Below, in pieces: positions 23,741 through 34,200 of a stretch of DNA of 58,809 bases. Each line of letters begins with the position of its first letter. Position 1 is the stretch's first letter. Location of the stretch: positions 1 through 58,809 of the forward strand of contig JAUCBJ010005410.1 of the NCBI GenBank assembly GCA_032718475.1, read 5' to 3'. A program made the translations under genes and the position numbers. Under the pieces are notes generated by a model that searched no databases, was not told the origin of the DNA, and saw only the letters and a list, made by a program, of their open reading frames with translations. This DNA comes from Nemertoderma westbladi. Its lineage: Eukaryota > Xenacoelomorpha > Nemertodermatida > Nemertodermatidae.

Positions 23741-26700
23741 TTAAATATGATCGCTATATTTCCACTGAATAGCCACACTTTCTTCCCCCTCACTATCAGA
23801 CGATGACATACCTTCCATAATCTCCTTACCCCGCAATCTTTCCATAAGTTTTTGGGTTATACTGGGGGATACGGGTGTATCGCTCGTCCTAGATGATATA
23901 TGCGGGTCTGAAAAATCGTTATTATCGTGAAGTGAGTTGGTAGAAATATCTATAAGTGGGGGAGAATTGGTAGAAATACCTACAAGTGGGGGAGTGATAG
24001 CTGCTAGCCCGACACTACTGGTGCGGGATGCAGTAGCTTGCGGAGACCCAATATTTGGAATAGATTGTCGTGTCAAGGAATCCGATAGGTTTATCGATCG
24101 ATTATTCGGCTTAAATCGACTCGGAGATCCGGATCCGCTAAGCTGAGAGAATCGAGAGCCGTTTGGGTTCCGGTAAAGGGCATCAACGTCGGACAGTGCG
24201 ACTGAGCTGTTTCTAGAGTAACTGGGGCTCTTGAGCGCTGGTAACTGGACCCCTTCGTCCCGTTTCCCGTCAGTCTGGTCGCGTCCCCGTCTACCCGACC
24301 CGGCCAGTCTGTCGTATCTGTTCGATAACGTTTCCGATTGGCTGTCTGAGTCGCTACTACTACTACTGCTGCTGCTCTCGAACCGCGTGTTTCGTAGCAA
24401 ATCGACCCCGGTGGACGAGCGTTGACTACGGGTATTATCTACTCGTAATTCTAATTCAGTTAAACGACGTTGAATGGAGTCTAACTGCTGCTTTGTCTTC
24501 AACGACTGGCGTCTGTCTCTTAACCCTTTGGCGCCGGATTGCTCCCGTTCGGACTCGGGTATGTGGGGCTGTGTAACAATCCTGAAAGTATCAATGGATG
24601 ATGTGACGTCACTCCTGTGTGTATCTGAAGGTTTCGTGACGTCACTCCGGTGTGTATCTGAAGGTGTAGTGACGTCACTCCTGTGTGTAGCTGACGGTGT
24701 TGTGACGTCACTCCTGTATGTATCTGTAGATGTAGTGACGTCACTCCTGTGTGTAGCTGACGGTGTTGTGACGTCACTCCTGTGTGTATCTGTAGATGTA
24801 GTGACGTCACTCATGTGTGCATCTGAAGGTTTCGTGACGTCACTCCTGTGTGTATGTGAAGGTTTCGTGACGTCACTCCTGTGTGTATCTGAAGGTTTTG
24901 TGACGTCAATCTTGTTTGTATCGGAAGGTGTTGTGACGTCATTTCCTTGTGTATCTAAAGATGTTATGACGTCATCTCTGTGTGCATCGGTAGGTATTGT
25001 GACGTCATATATGTGTGTAACTGAAGGTGTTATGACGTCATCTCTCTCTATATCTAGAGATCTTGTGACGTCAGCTCTTAGCGTATCTGTAGGTGTTGTG
25101 ACGTCACTCCTGAACGAATCTGAATGTGGTGCGACGTCATCTATGTGCGTTTCTCTAGGTGTTACATCATCCCTTTGTTCCTCTGCAGGTGTTGGACAAT
25201 CTGCATCATGTAGCGTGTCTCCTAGATTGGTACTCCCCAACATCTGACAGTCGGTACGATTATTGGGCCCCAGTCGGTGTGTAATAGTCTGTCTGGTATC
25301 GGTCAACCCATCCGACGGTCCCCCAACCCCCACCGAACTGGCCGGGCGACTCGAGTCAACCGATTCTACGACAATATCGTCCAACCTCGACTTCACGGGT
25401 TCGACCCCCGCTAGGAACCCCCGATCCACCAGTCTCTGTAGAGACTCGACCTCCCTCGGTTCGATGTACCTCCATTGGGTGACGTCATCGCCGCCGCCGC
25501 CGCTGGGTGGGGCAGCCGCGTCCAGCAGACGACGGAGGACCACGGGGTCTAACCGGGTGGGGGAGGTGCGTCCTGAACCACTAGAGGGGCCACACGATAT
25601 CATCGAGGCCGTCTCCTCCACCAGACCGCGCATCGTGGCATCCGATAGACTCTCGTTGTCATGGCAACTAGCCACGCTGAGGGCCGCCAGCCGCCGCTCT
25701 ATCTCCTCCAGACGACCGCAGTTAACCCGACTGTCGCGAATCTCCCGGATGACTCGGTCGCCGTGGGCGTCGTCGTTGCCTAGCAACGTCTCTACGTCAA
25801 GACAGAGGTCGCTAGGCAACGAATCGCGGTCCGTTACCCCGCAAATAGAAGCGAAATCGTCGGGCGGCATCAGCCGCTGTAGACGGACGTCGATGTGACG
25901 GAGGGATTGTTTGTCGTCGTCGGATGGGTTGAACCCGTCGATGTTCGGTGGATCCGAACCGGAACCGTCGACGGAACCCCGTTCCGAGAGCAACTCATCG
26001 ATTCGGTGTTTCTCCGCGGTTGTCAACGCCAGCACTCCTCCGGTCTCGCCGGCCAAGAGTTTATTGCGTTCGATAAAGTCGGTGCAGGGAGGATTCCGAG
26101 AGGGTTTACCCGTCGACGGTTTATCTTCCTCAACTCCTCTCGACTCCCGACTGGGTTCGTATTCTTCCTCATCTAGTTGAGTGGTAAAGACCGGTTCGGG
26201 TTCGCGAGTTATTTCTTCGTCGCCTTTGATTGCGTCCATCGTATCTTGGCGAGGAATTAAAGCGAGATATTTCGATGTGTTATCCGACTCTTCTCTTGTT
26301 TCGCTCCTCCCAGAATCACTCTTTAAATTTTCAAAATCTTCCCACAACTTTTTTACGAATTCTTTTCTTTTTTTCTTAACTTCTTTTTCCAGTGTAGTTT
26401 TTCTAATTAGAATAGAGTCCAGTCTCTTCATCTTCTTTAAGGCTTGGTTGATTTCTTTTTGCTCCGGTGATATTCCATCTCCATCATCAACTGTCTGTTC
26501 CTCCATATGGTCCTCATCAGTAGTCGACGTTTCCACCATCCGCTTAAGTTCCGCCGTCATATAACTGTATCTCTCTGGGATTCGGTCGCTTATAAGGTCG
26601 ATATCTGCGGAGACATCTTCGCTAATATTCACATCATCCTCCTCGTCACTATGATCAGCGTAACGATCATCAGCCGACGGTTCAACTTCCAAAGATCGCA

Positions 26701-26758
26701 GAAATGCCGGATCGTATTGTTTTGGAATTAAACTCAATTTGTAACTTTTGGAATCCAT
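23741..26758 (-). CDS. FSIP1: FSIP1-like protein (fibrous sheath-interacting protein 1 family), uninterrupted frame
   Basis: One minus-strand frame of 1005 codons from the chosen start (ATG at 26758). The frame is open for 26 more codons upstream, but the segment after 26758 (MDSKSYKLSL) looks like the true N-terminus. Residues about 98-146 are a charged coiled coil (ALKKMKRLDSILIRKTTLEK, then a Lys-rich run and KKLWEDFENL) typical of the FSIP1 family. Residues about 226-260 (DFIERNKLLAG, TTAEKHRIDELLSE) match the second conserved FSIP1 block. FSIP1 binds the sperm fibrous-sheath protein AKAP4 in mammals and is linked to flagella and cilia. Residues about 530-740 are some 18 units of 11 residues (SDTHRSDVTTP type), and the C-terminal third is Ser-rich and disordered. 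It is longer than mammalian FSIP1 (about 580 aa) because of the repeat and tail. No intron is seen, so a retrocopy is possible. The identification is from remembered family motifs, not a search. Confidence 0.7.
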   Translation of the reverse strand: MDSKSYKLSLIPKQYDPAFLRSLEVEPSADDRYADHSDEEDDVNISEDVSADIDLISDRIPERYSYMTAELKRMVETSTTDEDHMEEQTVDDGDGISPEQKEINQALKKMKRLDSILIRKTTLEKEVKKKRKEFVKKLWEDFENLKSDSGRSETREESDNTSKYLALIPRQDTMDAIKGDEEITREPEPVFTTQLDEEEYEPSRESRGVEEDKPSTGKPSRNPPCTDFIERNKLLAGETGGVLALTTAEKHRIDELLSERGSVDGSGSDPPNIDGFNPSDDDKQSLRHIDVRLQRLMPPDDFASICGVTDRDSLPSDLCLDVETLLGNDDAHGDRVIREIRDSRVNCGRLEEIERRLAALSVASCHDNESLSDATMRGLVEETASMISCGPSSGSGRTSPTRLDPVVLRRLLDAAAPPSGGGGDDVTQWRYIEPREVESLQRLVDRGFLAGVEPVKSRLDDIVVESVDSSRPASSVGVGGPSDGLTDTRQTITHRLGPNNRTDCQMLGSTNLGDTLHDADCPTPAEEQRDDVTPRETHIDDVAPHSDSFRSDVTTPTDTLRADVTRSLDIERDDVITPSVTHIYDVTIPTDAHRDDVITSLDTQGNDVTTPSDTNKIDVTKPSDTHRSDVTKPSHTHRSDVTKPSDAHMSDVTTSTDTHRSDVTTPSATHRSDVTTSTDTYRSDVTTPSATHRSDVTTPSDTHRSDVTKPSDTHRSDVTSSIDTFRIVTQPHIPESEREQSGAKGLRDRRQSLKTKQQLDSIQRRLTELELRVDNTRSQRSSTGVDLLRNTRFESSSSSSSSDSDSQSETLSNRYDRLAGSGRRGRDQTDGKRDEGVQLPALKSPSYSRNSSVALSDVDALYRNPNGSRFSQLSGSGSPSRFKPNNRSINLSDSLTRQSIPNIGSPQATASRTSSVGLAAITPPLVGISTNSPPLIDISTNSLHDNNDFSDPHISSRTSDTPVSPSITQKLMERLRGKEIMEGMSSSDSEGEESVAIQWKYSDHI
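24603..25140. repeat. 33-bp coding minisatellite with a CRE palindrome in each unit
   Basis: About 16-18 units of 33 bp inside the FSIP1-like frame, each read on the minus strand as 11 residues with an S-D-V-T core. Sixteen units keep a perfect TGACGTCA, the cAMP response element palindrome, because the codons GAC GTC for Asp-Val form it on both strands. Units at the edges (near 25135 and 25165) have decayed copies. One more TGACGTCA lies outside the array near 25481. Confidence 0.9.
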
Positions 26759-27650
26759 TGTGCACTGATTATGTAAATAATGTTTTTCCATTAAACATAA
26801 GTCTGTAACCTGTAAGTCATAAGTCTGATAATACAATTAGCTGATTAGGCATATCAGCCTTTGATAATAAATGATATTTTTTATAAAATTTCGTTCAGAA
26901 ATCGGAAAAATGAGGAAGCACATACGGCTATACGCGCATTTGGACTTATTTGGCCTCTCCCTCGTCGGCTCGTCCAGTCGTCAGTGAGTCAGTCGGTATA
27001 GCTATCTAGTTCATCCACTTCTGGTTTTGCAACATTTCGGTTGTTGGTCATTGTGCATTGGTTACCCTTCCGCTCCCGGTCCCTCTTCCCCAGGCTTGTT
27101 TAGCTTTAGCTTGTTTGTTAGGTATACGAACTATCAATCAGTAAATTAAAGTATTAGGCTGTTAGGATTAGGCCTAAATATTATGTGTAGGCCTACTACA
27201 GCCAGACAGAAGTACAGTACTACCGGTAACGGAACGCGCGCGGGTGCGGGAAGCGGAAGCCGTAGCCTGTAGCAAATAAGTACTTAGGTTAGGTACTGCT
27301 GTACTGGTACCGGTACCAACGGGTAAACCTAATCAGCTATTGCGTATTGCCTGATAGTGATAGATAAATGGTTACTATGTTGTTATGGAAACTCACAGGG
27401 AAATTAATATTATTGGCTAAAACCCAGGAACTCATATTAGCATATAAAACAGGATCGCACGCAAAACGAAGCAACTTATCGTGCAGCAAATTATTTCATG
27501 ATGATGTTCCAGGCGGGGGGGGGGGGGGGGGGGGATCTCTCTTGTTGCAGCAATTGAATGCAACAATAATTGAATCGAGTGAGGTGGACCCAATAACGAA
27601 AGAAATTTATACAATACTGCAGTACTGCAGATAGATTGTTTGGCATCTTG
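26759..27650. promoter_or_regulatory. Intergenic region, probable divergent promoter and 5' non-coding exon
   Basis: Lies between the FSIP1-like start (minus) and the 808-residue gene (plus). GC content rises near 26930-27300 (ACGGAACGCGCGCGGGTGCG). A good donor, CTTG then GTGAGT, is at 27651 and could end a plus-strand 5' UTR exon that splices to the acceptor TTTCATTTCATAG ending at 29383. The open frame 27368-27634 spans a run of 20 G (27515-27534) and has no recognisable product. The start sites are not visible. Confidence 0.4.
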
Positions 27651-29383
27651 GTGAGTTTGTTTTTCCTGGATACATTATATTCCAGAATTATAGAAATGAA
27701 CCAAATAATTTTTTTAATGTAAATTTGTAATGTAGGTAGGATTTGTTTTTAAATTCAGTACAAGTAAGTTTGTACAGTATTTTTCTGAAGAAGAATCCTA
27801 AATAAAGTAGCATATTTTATTGTGTTTTATCATTTTGCACTTATGAATTAAATAAAGTTTCAAAGGTGATACTTCAAACTAAAAATATTTTTAAATTTAG
27901 CAATAACAAACTTATTTGTTTAAATATTTAAGGGGAAAACATATAAATAAAAAGGTAAGTGGATGACGATTTTACGATTTTACATGTTGCACGATACAGA
28001 ATTTTGGTACGGCACTACTATTTTTTTTACCAGTCATTTTTTAGCGTTTTTAATGTTTTTTGGTGTAAATGTTCTAGAACATTTTTAGTAGATATGTTTT
28101 TTTTAAGGTGCTAGTGTTTTTTTTACTAGCTAGTATTTTTGGAATTTTTAAAATACCGGTAACTATTTTGGATTATTATTGTTGGTAAGGGTTCTCGAAC
28201 ATTAGTATAGATATTATTTATTAAAGCAGCTTGTGTTCTTTTTAATAGCTACAGTAGGCCTAGTATATTTTGAAATTATTTATTAATGTGAAAACATTGA
28301 TATTTCAGAATTAAACTGTTGCAAAATATATTAATGACCGAAAATAATTATGATACTAACAGTTTACAGCTTATATATTAAACATCGTTTGATATTATCT
28401 GAGTATCGTGTGGCGGCACAGTTTTCTGAATCTAAATTCAGCAAAGTGTCCCTCAATGAGAACTATTATATTTTAGGATAATAATTCCGGCTAGTTAACC
28501 CAGAGACCATAGGCATACAATAGACAATTGTTAAACAACCTACAACACAAATTAGCAAAATTAAAAGAAAACAGTTTTAATTTTTTAGAAATGTATTTCT
28601 AAAGTTATCAAAGCTAGTTCTTCTTACTTTTTTTTAAATGTTCTAGAACATATCGTCTATTTATTTTTATAAAAAGTAATGTTCTAGAACAAATATGTTT
28701 TGTTCTAGAACATAAAATATTTGTTATTTTGTGGTGTTTTTTATTTGATTACCGGTAGTAAGTGTTAATAACAATCACTAACAACTACAAATTTTCATTG
28801 TAGCTAATGATTTTTATTAATTATGTGATTCAAAGATAACATAGAATAAAAAGTTAACAAATTAGCTATTTTTTTTTGTTTTTTTTTGTTCTGGAACAAA
28901 TAATATTTGTTCTAGAACAAATTTTTTTATTAAATGAATTGATAAAATTCTCTAGAACATCTTTTTTAAAGAAAAGGAAACAAAAAGTAGCTTGTTTAAA
29001 AGATTTACACAAAGATAACATAAAGTAAAAAATGAAAAAGATAAACAAACTAGCTAGTTTTTTTTCTATTTTTTGTTCTAGAATAAAAAATATTTGTTCT
29101 AGAACAACATTTTTATATTAAATGAATAGATTATGTTCTAGAACATTTTAAAAAAAAGTAACAAAAACTAGCTAGTATAAAATATTTGAGGGGGGGGGGG
29201 GGGGGGGGGTGGTGTGCACAAAACACACTAGTACCGGTTCTACATAGAAAATCTATCAATATCAAAAAGCACTCAAAATCACCAAAAAATGTATGGTTAC
29301 AAAAATGACAGTGGGTGTCGGCAGGGTGGAGTAGTACCCTTTGGTACTATACACATTTGATGCATTATTATTTCATTTCATAG
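27651..29383 (+). other. Proposed first intron, AT-rich, with clustered TGTTCTAGAACA palindromes
   Basis: Bounded by GTGAGT at 27651 and AG at 29382-29383. Perfect copies of the 12-bp palindrome TGTTCTAGAACA start at 28070, 28639, 28680, 28701, 28908, 29095 and 29134, with near copies at 28190, 28888, 28948 and 29074. The stretch also has repeated ACTAGCTAG words, suggesting old internal duplication. A run of 20 G is at 29190-29209. No coding sequence is seen. Confidence 0.5.
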
Positions 29384-29385
29384 TT

Positions 29386-29460
29386 TATGGCTAGATTGTG
29401 CATTGGTGCTGACAATCAACGTTACAAATCTTACCAATGAGAAATGGAAAGGAATTCTAA
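29386..29460 (+). promoter_or_regulatory. Upstream open reading frames before the 808-residue protein
   Basis: Two short uORFs precede the main start. One runs from ATG 29386 to TGA ending 29439. The second starts at ATG 29437 and ends with TAA at 29458-29460, overlapping the main ATG (29444) in another frame. Such overlap usually lowers main-frame initiation. It matters only if the exon really begins at 29384. Confidence 0.4.
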
Positions 29461-31679
29461 GATAACTGACAGTTGGTTCCCAGAATACATTGAAAAGAAA
29501 GCCGACACTTCCATGTCTGAGAGCAGAATGTCAGACAAAACTCAATCGCAAGAGGAAACAATCGTCGAGACGCCATTCAAAGACTGGGGGTTACCCAGCA
29601 ACCAGTGGTTACCAGACGACCTGGGGGTTCCGTCAAGAGACCCGAATTTATTCGATACCAATTTCAAACGGAACGCGTCCGAGGGTTTTGGTTTCTACGC
29701 CGGCGATTCTAAACAAACGTTGCTAGAAACCGATGAACGCCATGGGATACGAGAAATTACGTCGTTGCAAGCGCGAACCGCAGCGCCTACGAAATGGCCC
29801 GATTCTCGAATTTATGAAAACTCATTTAATTTGAGTGAGTCTTCGTATAATACTAGTACTAGCAATGGAGTTTCTAGGAGTAATGCGTTTGACTTAAACG
29901 GTGAAAGTTCTGGGGAAATCACATTCATACACAGTAATATTTCATGTGGACGGATAAATGAACCTCATAGAAAAACATTTCGATGCAGGCCTAAGGATAA
30001 ATGGACTCGAGAATTAGATAAATTGGAGAAACATTCTAAAATGCGCGACGCGACGGCATGGAAACCCCAATCGATATCATTAAACGACGACCCTCTTCTA
30101 GAAGACAGCTATGTCAACGTGTTACAAGGAATCATAAAATCCAAAGAAAATTCCCCTCCGACAAGCTACGAATGTAATATGAAACCAGCATGTCTAAAAT
30201 CCAGCTTAACGATGCAGGAAAACACCAGAGTACAATATCAAAATGCGATTGCTAAGCAATATGAGAATGCAGAGTTCCCAATGTTATCAAAAGGTGATAA
30301 TATAAATGTTGATGAGACGAAGGAATTATGTTTTACTGAGGGAAATTATTCTCCTTCAATTGGAAATGTGTTAGAATACCGTGGTTTTGAATCGATTTCA
30401 AATACTAAAATAGGTGGCCAACTCTCGCAGGGGATTACGAAGGAACGCTGCGACATAAGGGCCGACTCCCGATTGTGTAATGCGAAACTTAGCAGTCCTG
30501 CCTGTGATTACATAAATAGTGCAAGAGGCGACATCGTCGAAAATTCTAGTGAATCAAAACCTCACGACTGCAAGGGAAACTTTCTTTCAAACGATGACAC
30601 ATGCAATTGCATGAGGTTTAACATTTTACAAAGTATGGAGGATATAAAATGCGCCATTTCCGAAGACTTGAGTGGAACAAATTCAGACATTTGTAAAAGT
30701 ATTAGTGGTGGAAAGGCTGACGTTTGTAAAAGCTTGAGTTGTGAAACAGTAGATATCTGTAGCAGGCTTACGAGGGATGATACTAAATGTAAAGTGGAAT
30801 TTGTCAAGGGTGTCGGCAAATCAAATTCTAACACTGATAATTGTCAACAATTGGCTGATGCAAAAGGTGATAATAACGATATTGAAAGTGCATCAAAAGT
30901 TGATTTTTCTTTAGACCAATATTCTGTTGGTAGTTTGTTGGATGCTGCTATAAAGATTATTGCAGCCACGAATAAACCTCCGGTTGTTGAGAATGCATTT
31001 ATGGTGACACAAAATGTGAATCATGATTCAAAAAAAGAGGATGATGTTGTCACACGTGAACAATATCAAACAACCACTTTAACCAATTTACCGTGTCAAT
31101 CAAATGACCTTCCGCCTAACCATACAGAAAACGAACCCACAGACGTGTGTGAGAAAAAGTCAGACAAAGATATTGAGAGTCACTGTCAGAACGAGAACAG
31201 CATAAACGGCGATAGTTTTAGAAATATAAACTTTTTAATGGAAGAATTGATACCATCTGACGACATATATAAACTAAGTCCTCATTCTGTAAGCACAAAT
31301 GATATCTTTAAATATTCTAATAAAAGCGGCAATATTCATAACATTGGCGACGATATATGTGAACACTATTTGTTCGATAACTGTGATAATGTTTGTTATT
31401 GCGAGGGCCATTCAGTACCTGTGTGCAACGGTTCTTATTCCATAAATCACGGAAAAAAGTATCCTAAAATATGTTCCGAATTGGAATTCGGCTGTTATCA
31501 CCATGATTGCCCTTATGAAGATGAATTATTGGGTAGAAACTCAAATGATTACCACGAGCATTGCTCCTGCCCATACACATACCCAAATCATAATTCCTTT
31601 TCTCATTTTGGTTCGTATAATTATTACATACATAATTACTATAGTGCTACTGTATTGTTAATACTAAAACAACTGGCAG
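29444..31679 (+). CDS. Unrecognised protein, exon 1 (745 of about 808 residues)
   Basis: Long plus-strand frame starting at the first ATG after an in-frame TGA (29438-29440). Frame stays open to 31696, but CAG before GTGTAT at 31680 is a plausible donor, and splicing there (phase 1) joins in frame to the exon at 32002. The product is hydrophilic and rich in Ser, Asn and Asp. An early block has FKDWGLPSNQWLPDDLG; residues about 180-200 are basic (FRCRPKDKWTRELDKLEKH). A Cys-containing repeat-like section covers 390-470, and a Cys/His-rich tail covers about 640-725 (for example CYHHDCPYEDELL and HEHCSCPY) that could bind metal. No signal peptide or membrane segment is evident. I do not recognise a family. 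Its neighbour in divergent orientation is the FSIP1-like gene, so shared germline or ciliary expression is possible but only inferred. Confidence 0.7.
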
Positions 31680-32001
31680 GTGTATACAGTACTTAATAGA
31701 TGAAAGGGAGGGTGACTCCGTATATGTAGAGACTCCAGGCACTAATTTAATTTTCAAAAGTACTAGTTTTTATTTTGATGATTTTAATAGTTTTTAACAA
31801 TATGGAAAGTTAGTAACTATGAACGAAAAGTAAGTATTACGAAAGTATCTATATGATTTTAGTATGGTAGATGAATAAGGTTGTGTTCCGGTAGTGCAAT
31901 ATTATTGAAATTAAATGAATTTCAGTAACAGGATTTGAAGAAAATGGCGAGTTAGCGTCCTTGAGGATAATGTATCAATGTACATTACGTTTTTATTCCA
32001 G

Positions 32002-32192
32002 CTTCCAGGAAAAGGAAACACGTCACTTATCATAAAAGTTGGCAAGACGAATTTTACAACAGTGGAAACTCAACAACGGATAGTTCGATAAGCTCCCGAC
32101 ATGAGAGTCCCACCTCGGAAAGTTTCGATGGGTGCCGAAGCAAGGCATCGAGTTGTGGGTGTGAGTGTTTCTATCGGGATATGCGACTGTGA
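32002..32192 (+). CDS. Unrecognised protein, proposed last exon
   Basis: Acceptor TTTTTATTCCAG ends at 32001. The frame needed by the phase-1 donor at 31679 gives 63 codons, beginning ASRKRKHVTYHKSWQDEF and continuing Ser-rich to a CGCEC motif and TGA at 32190-32192. The other two frames soon meet stops. The Cys residues continue the Cys-rich character of the tail encoded by exon 1, which supports the junction. An AATAAA lies at 32485-32490. An alternative is that exon 1 simply ends at its own stop at 31694-31696. Confidence 0.6.
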
Positions 32193-32554
32193 CAAAACTA
32201 TTACAAGCTGTGGTATCGCAATGTTGATTAGTAATATGGGGTTGTTGTGGGAGATTTATCAAGAAGTACAACTACTCGGAACATCGGTACTCGGTACTCG
32301 GTTCATCCATTTTATTTATTTTTATTTTAATATTTTTATTTATTTCATTTTATTCATTTAACTTTAATAATATAATTTTGTAGTACAACAATAATTGTTA
32401 TACAAAATTTACCAAAAAATGTGCCAAATTTATAATGTCAGATTGTCACGATCAGGATATAGCTTTGCAGCAAACCAGAGTAGTAATAAATTGCTAGTTA
32501 ATTATTGGTATTATGGGTGAATGAGTGGTTTTGTGTTGTTTTAACTTTTGTTTG
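32193..32554. other. 3' UTR and AT-rich spacer
   Basis: Contains a TTTATTT-rich stretch (32310-32360) and the AATAAA at 32485-32490 that may end the 808-residue gene. No further gene is visible. Confidence 0.4.
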
Positions 32555-32665
32555 TTTGGCCTAGATATGCAATGTCGGCAAAGACATCTAGGTGGGATCG
32601 AACTGGTGACGTCCTTGTTGAAAGTAAGATATTTCCAGGTCTACCTTTAAGCTGAGCCGCTAGCT
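32555..32665 (-). repeat. tRNA-derived SINE head (minus strand)
   Basis: Read on the minus strand it has a tRNA-like outline: GCTCAGCTTAAAGGTAGA as a degenerate A box, a possible anticodon arm, then CCAGTTCGATCCCACC, close to the B box GGTTCGANTCC, about 50 bases later. It does not fold convincingly into an intact tRNA, so a SINE remnant is more likely. Confidence 0.4.
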
Positions 32666-33250
32666 GAGTGGTTAGAGCGTCAGAATTCCAACTCTATCTG
32701 TGACTTCACTTGAGTCCATAGCTGTCCAGATCTCTTCTTGAACTGGGTTCCAGCAGAAAACAATCCATCTCTAGTCTGCCACCTCAGCGCTGTCACCTCG
32801 CCCTGTCGTATTGGGGACTCAAGTGCTAGTCTAGTGACTTGCCTCAGGTTCAGCAATGGCTGGGTTGGTTGTCGGGGTTGAACATGAGAGTAACCTCCAA
32901 CTCCAGAATCCCCCACCCCCCTCACAATCTTGCCTCCCGCGCTCCTGATGACCCTGTGTTTGGGCCAGAAAGGTCATCATAAAAGCGAGTCAAATAATTT
33001 TCGGTCACTCTCTCTCTCTCTCCAGAAGGGGGTAGGACAGGCTGCGGTCAGTTATTTCCTGTCTGGCTGCCTAGATAGGAAATATTTGACGCCTGTGATG
33101 CGTGTCGTGTATGCATGTCGTCGCAGTTTAGAGTGCACTCAAATGGGAAATAAGAGCTCTCTACTCCCGGCCAGCTATTGGTAGATTACCATCCGCCTGG
33201 CCAAGATGCCATATACCGCTGTCCACGTGAAATTTAAAATTTTAATAAAT
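32657..33250 (+). repeat. Second tRNA-derived SINE-like sequence (plus strand), head to head with the first
   Basis: TAGCTGAGTGGTTAGAGCG fits a pol III A box closely; ACTTGAGTCC about 40 bases downstream is a degenerate B box. The sequence that follows, to about 33240, is GC-richer than its surroundings and non-coding, ending near TTTAAAATTTTAATAAA. The boundary is approximate. Confidence 0.35.
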
Positions 33251-34200
33251 CCGCAAGGTGGTGTCACCATACAGTTAGTTTTGGAGAACTGCACATAGCT
33301 TATCTATTCAAATACCATGGAGGTGCAGCTTTGATTTGATTGGCTACATTTCGGTTGAGTATCACATTAGTTAGGAGATAGCTATTCCGTCCTCTGATAC
33401 TGGCTACATATTGCTGGGAGTAGCCGGTTGGTGCTTTATTGGTGTTGGCACTAGGCTAGTGTGTGTGAAACTGTAATGCCTAGGCAATGGCAGTGCAAGT
33501 GCGTGATTCCGTTCTGAGGTGGTTTAGTGAGTAGATATTCATCATTATCTCTATCAGTTAATGCAATGCGTTTGTTCATTGCTGCTATGGCTGCTATAGC
33601 AGTATAGTGCTATATGAGCTATGGACTTGACACTTACATGCTTACTGACTTACAGAGTGAGAAAGGCTTAGAAGGGAGTGTGTAAAGTTGTACGACTTAT
33701 AGCTATAGGCAGATAGGTTCATTGATCAGTTGATGGATGATTGTGGAATTACGGGACGTCTTGTATTTCATGGTGGGCAGTAGAGTGTAGCCCTATGCTG
33801 CTATGCCATATGCCCTAGCTGCATAGGGATGGTCGCGGCGGCGGGGGAGTGAGTTGTGCAGTTGTGAGTAGGCTACGACAGAATGGATTTGAAGTTTGAA
33901 CTACTGGTATTAATTGAGTGTATAGGGTAGTATAGGTACCGGTCTGCCGGTACTATCTAGGTACCGGTACTATCTGACTAAAATATATTTATAAATAAAA
34001 ACGCTTGCTGTCTGGCTGCATTAAAAACTACTGTTGTTCTGTATTACTACAATCACAATACCGTACTCCGTACTGCAATGCAGTAGTAGTTAGTACCCCT
34101 AGTGCTGTTGCTGTTCGCTGTTCTTTCAGTACAATCTGCAATCGGAGCCTCAACCTTTATTATTACCGTAAATAGATTTATATACCATTCTGCTAAGTAG
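33251..34200. other. Intergenic, no gene seen
   Basis: Unique sequence without long open frames. It contains palindromic ACCGGT-rich words at 33935-33975 and a duplicated CAGTAG-type stretch near 34080. Nothing else can be supported. Confidence 0.4.

Noticed and set aside
24474-25247. 257-codon plus-strand open frame opposite the FSIP1-like gene
   Set aside because: It is the antisense of the 33-bp minisatellite. The minus frame continues far beyond the repeat with family motifs; the plus one does not.
27368-27634. 88-codon frame with a poly-Gly stretch as a real protein
   Set aside because: The Gly run is a homopolymer G tract whose length alone decides the frame. No domain is visible.
31680-31696. 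C-terminal GVYST of the long frame as the true end of the unrecognised protein
   Set aside because: A donor at 31680 and an in-phase Cys/Ser-rich exon at 32002 give a better ending. Kept as an alternative only.
32590-32665. Functional tRNA gene
   Set aside because: A and B box likeness is present but the stems do not pair as a cloverleaf; a SINE remnant fits better.
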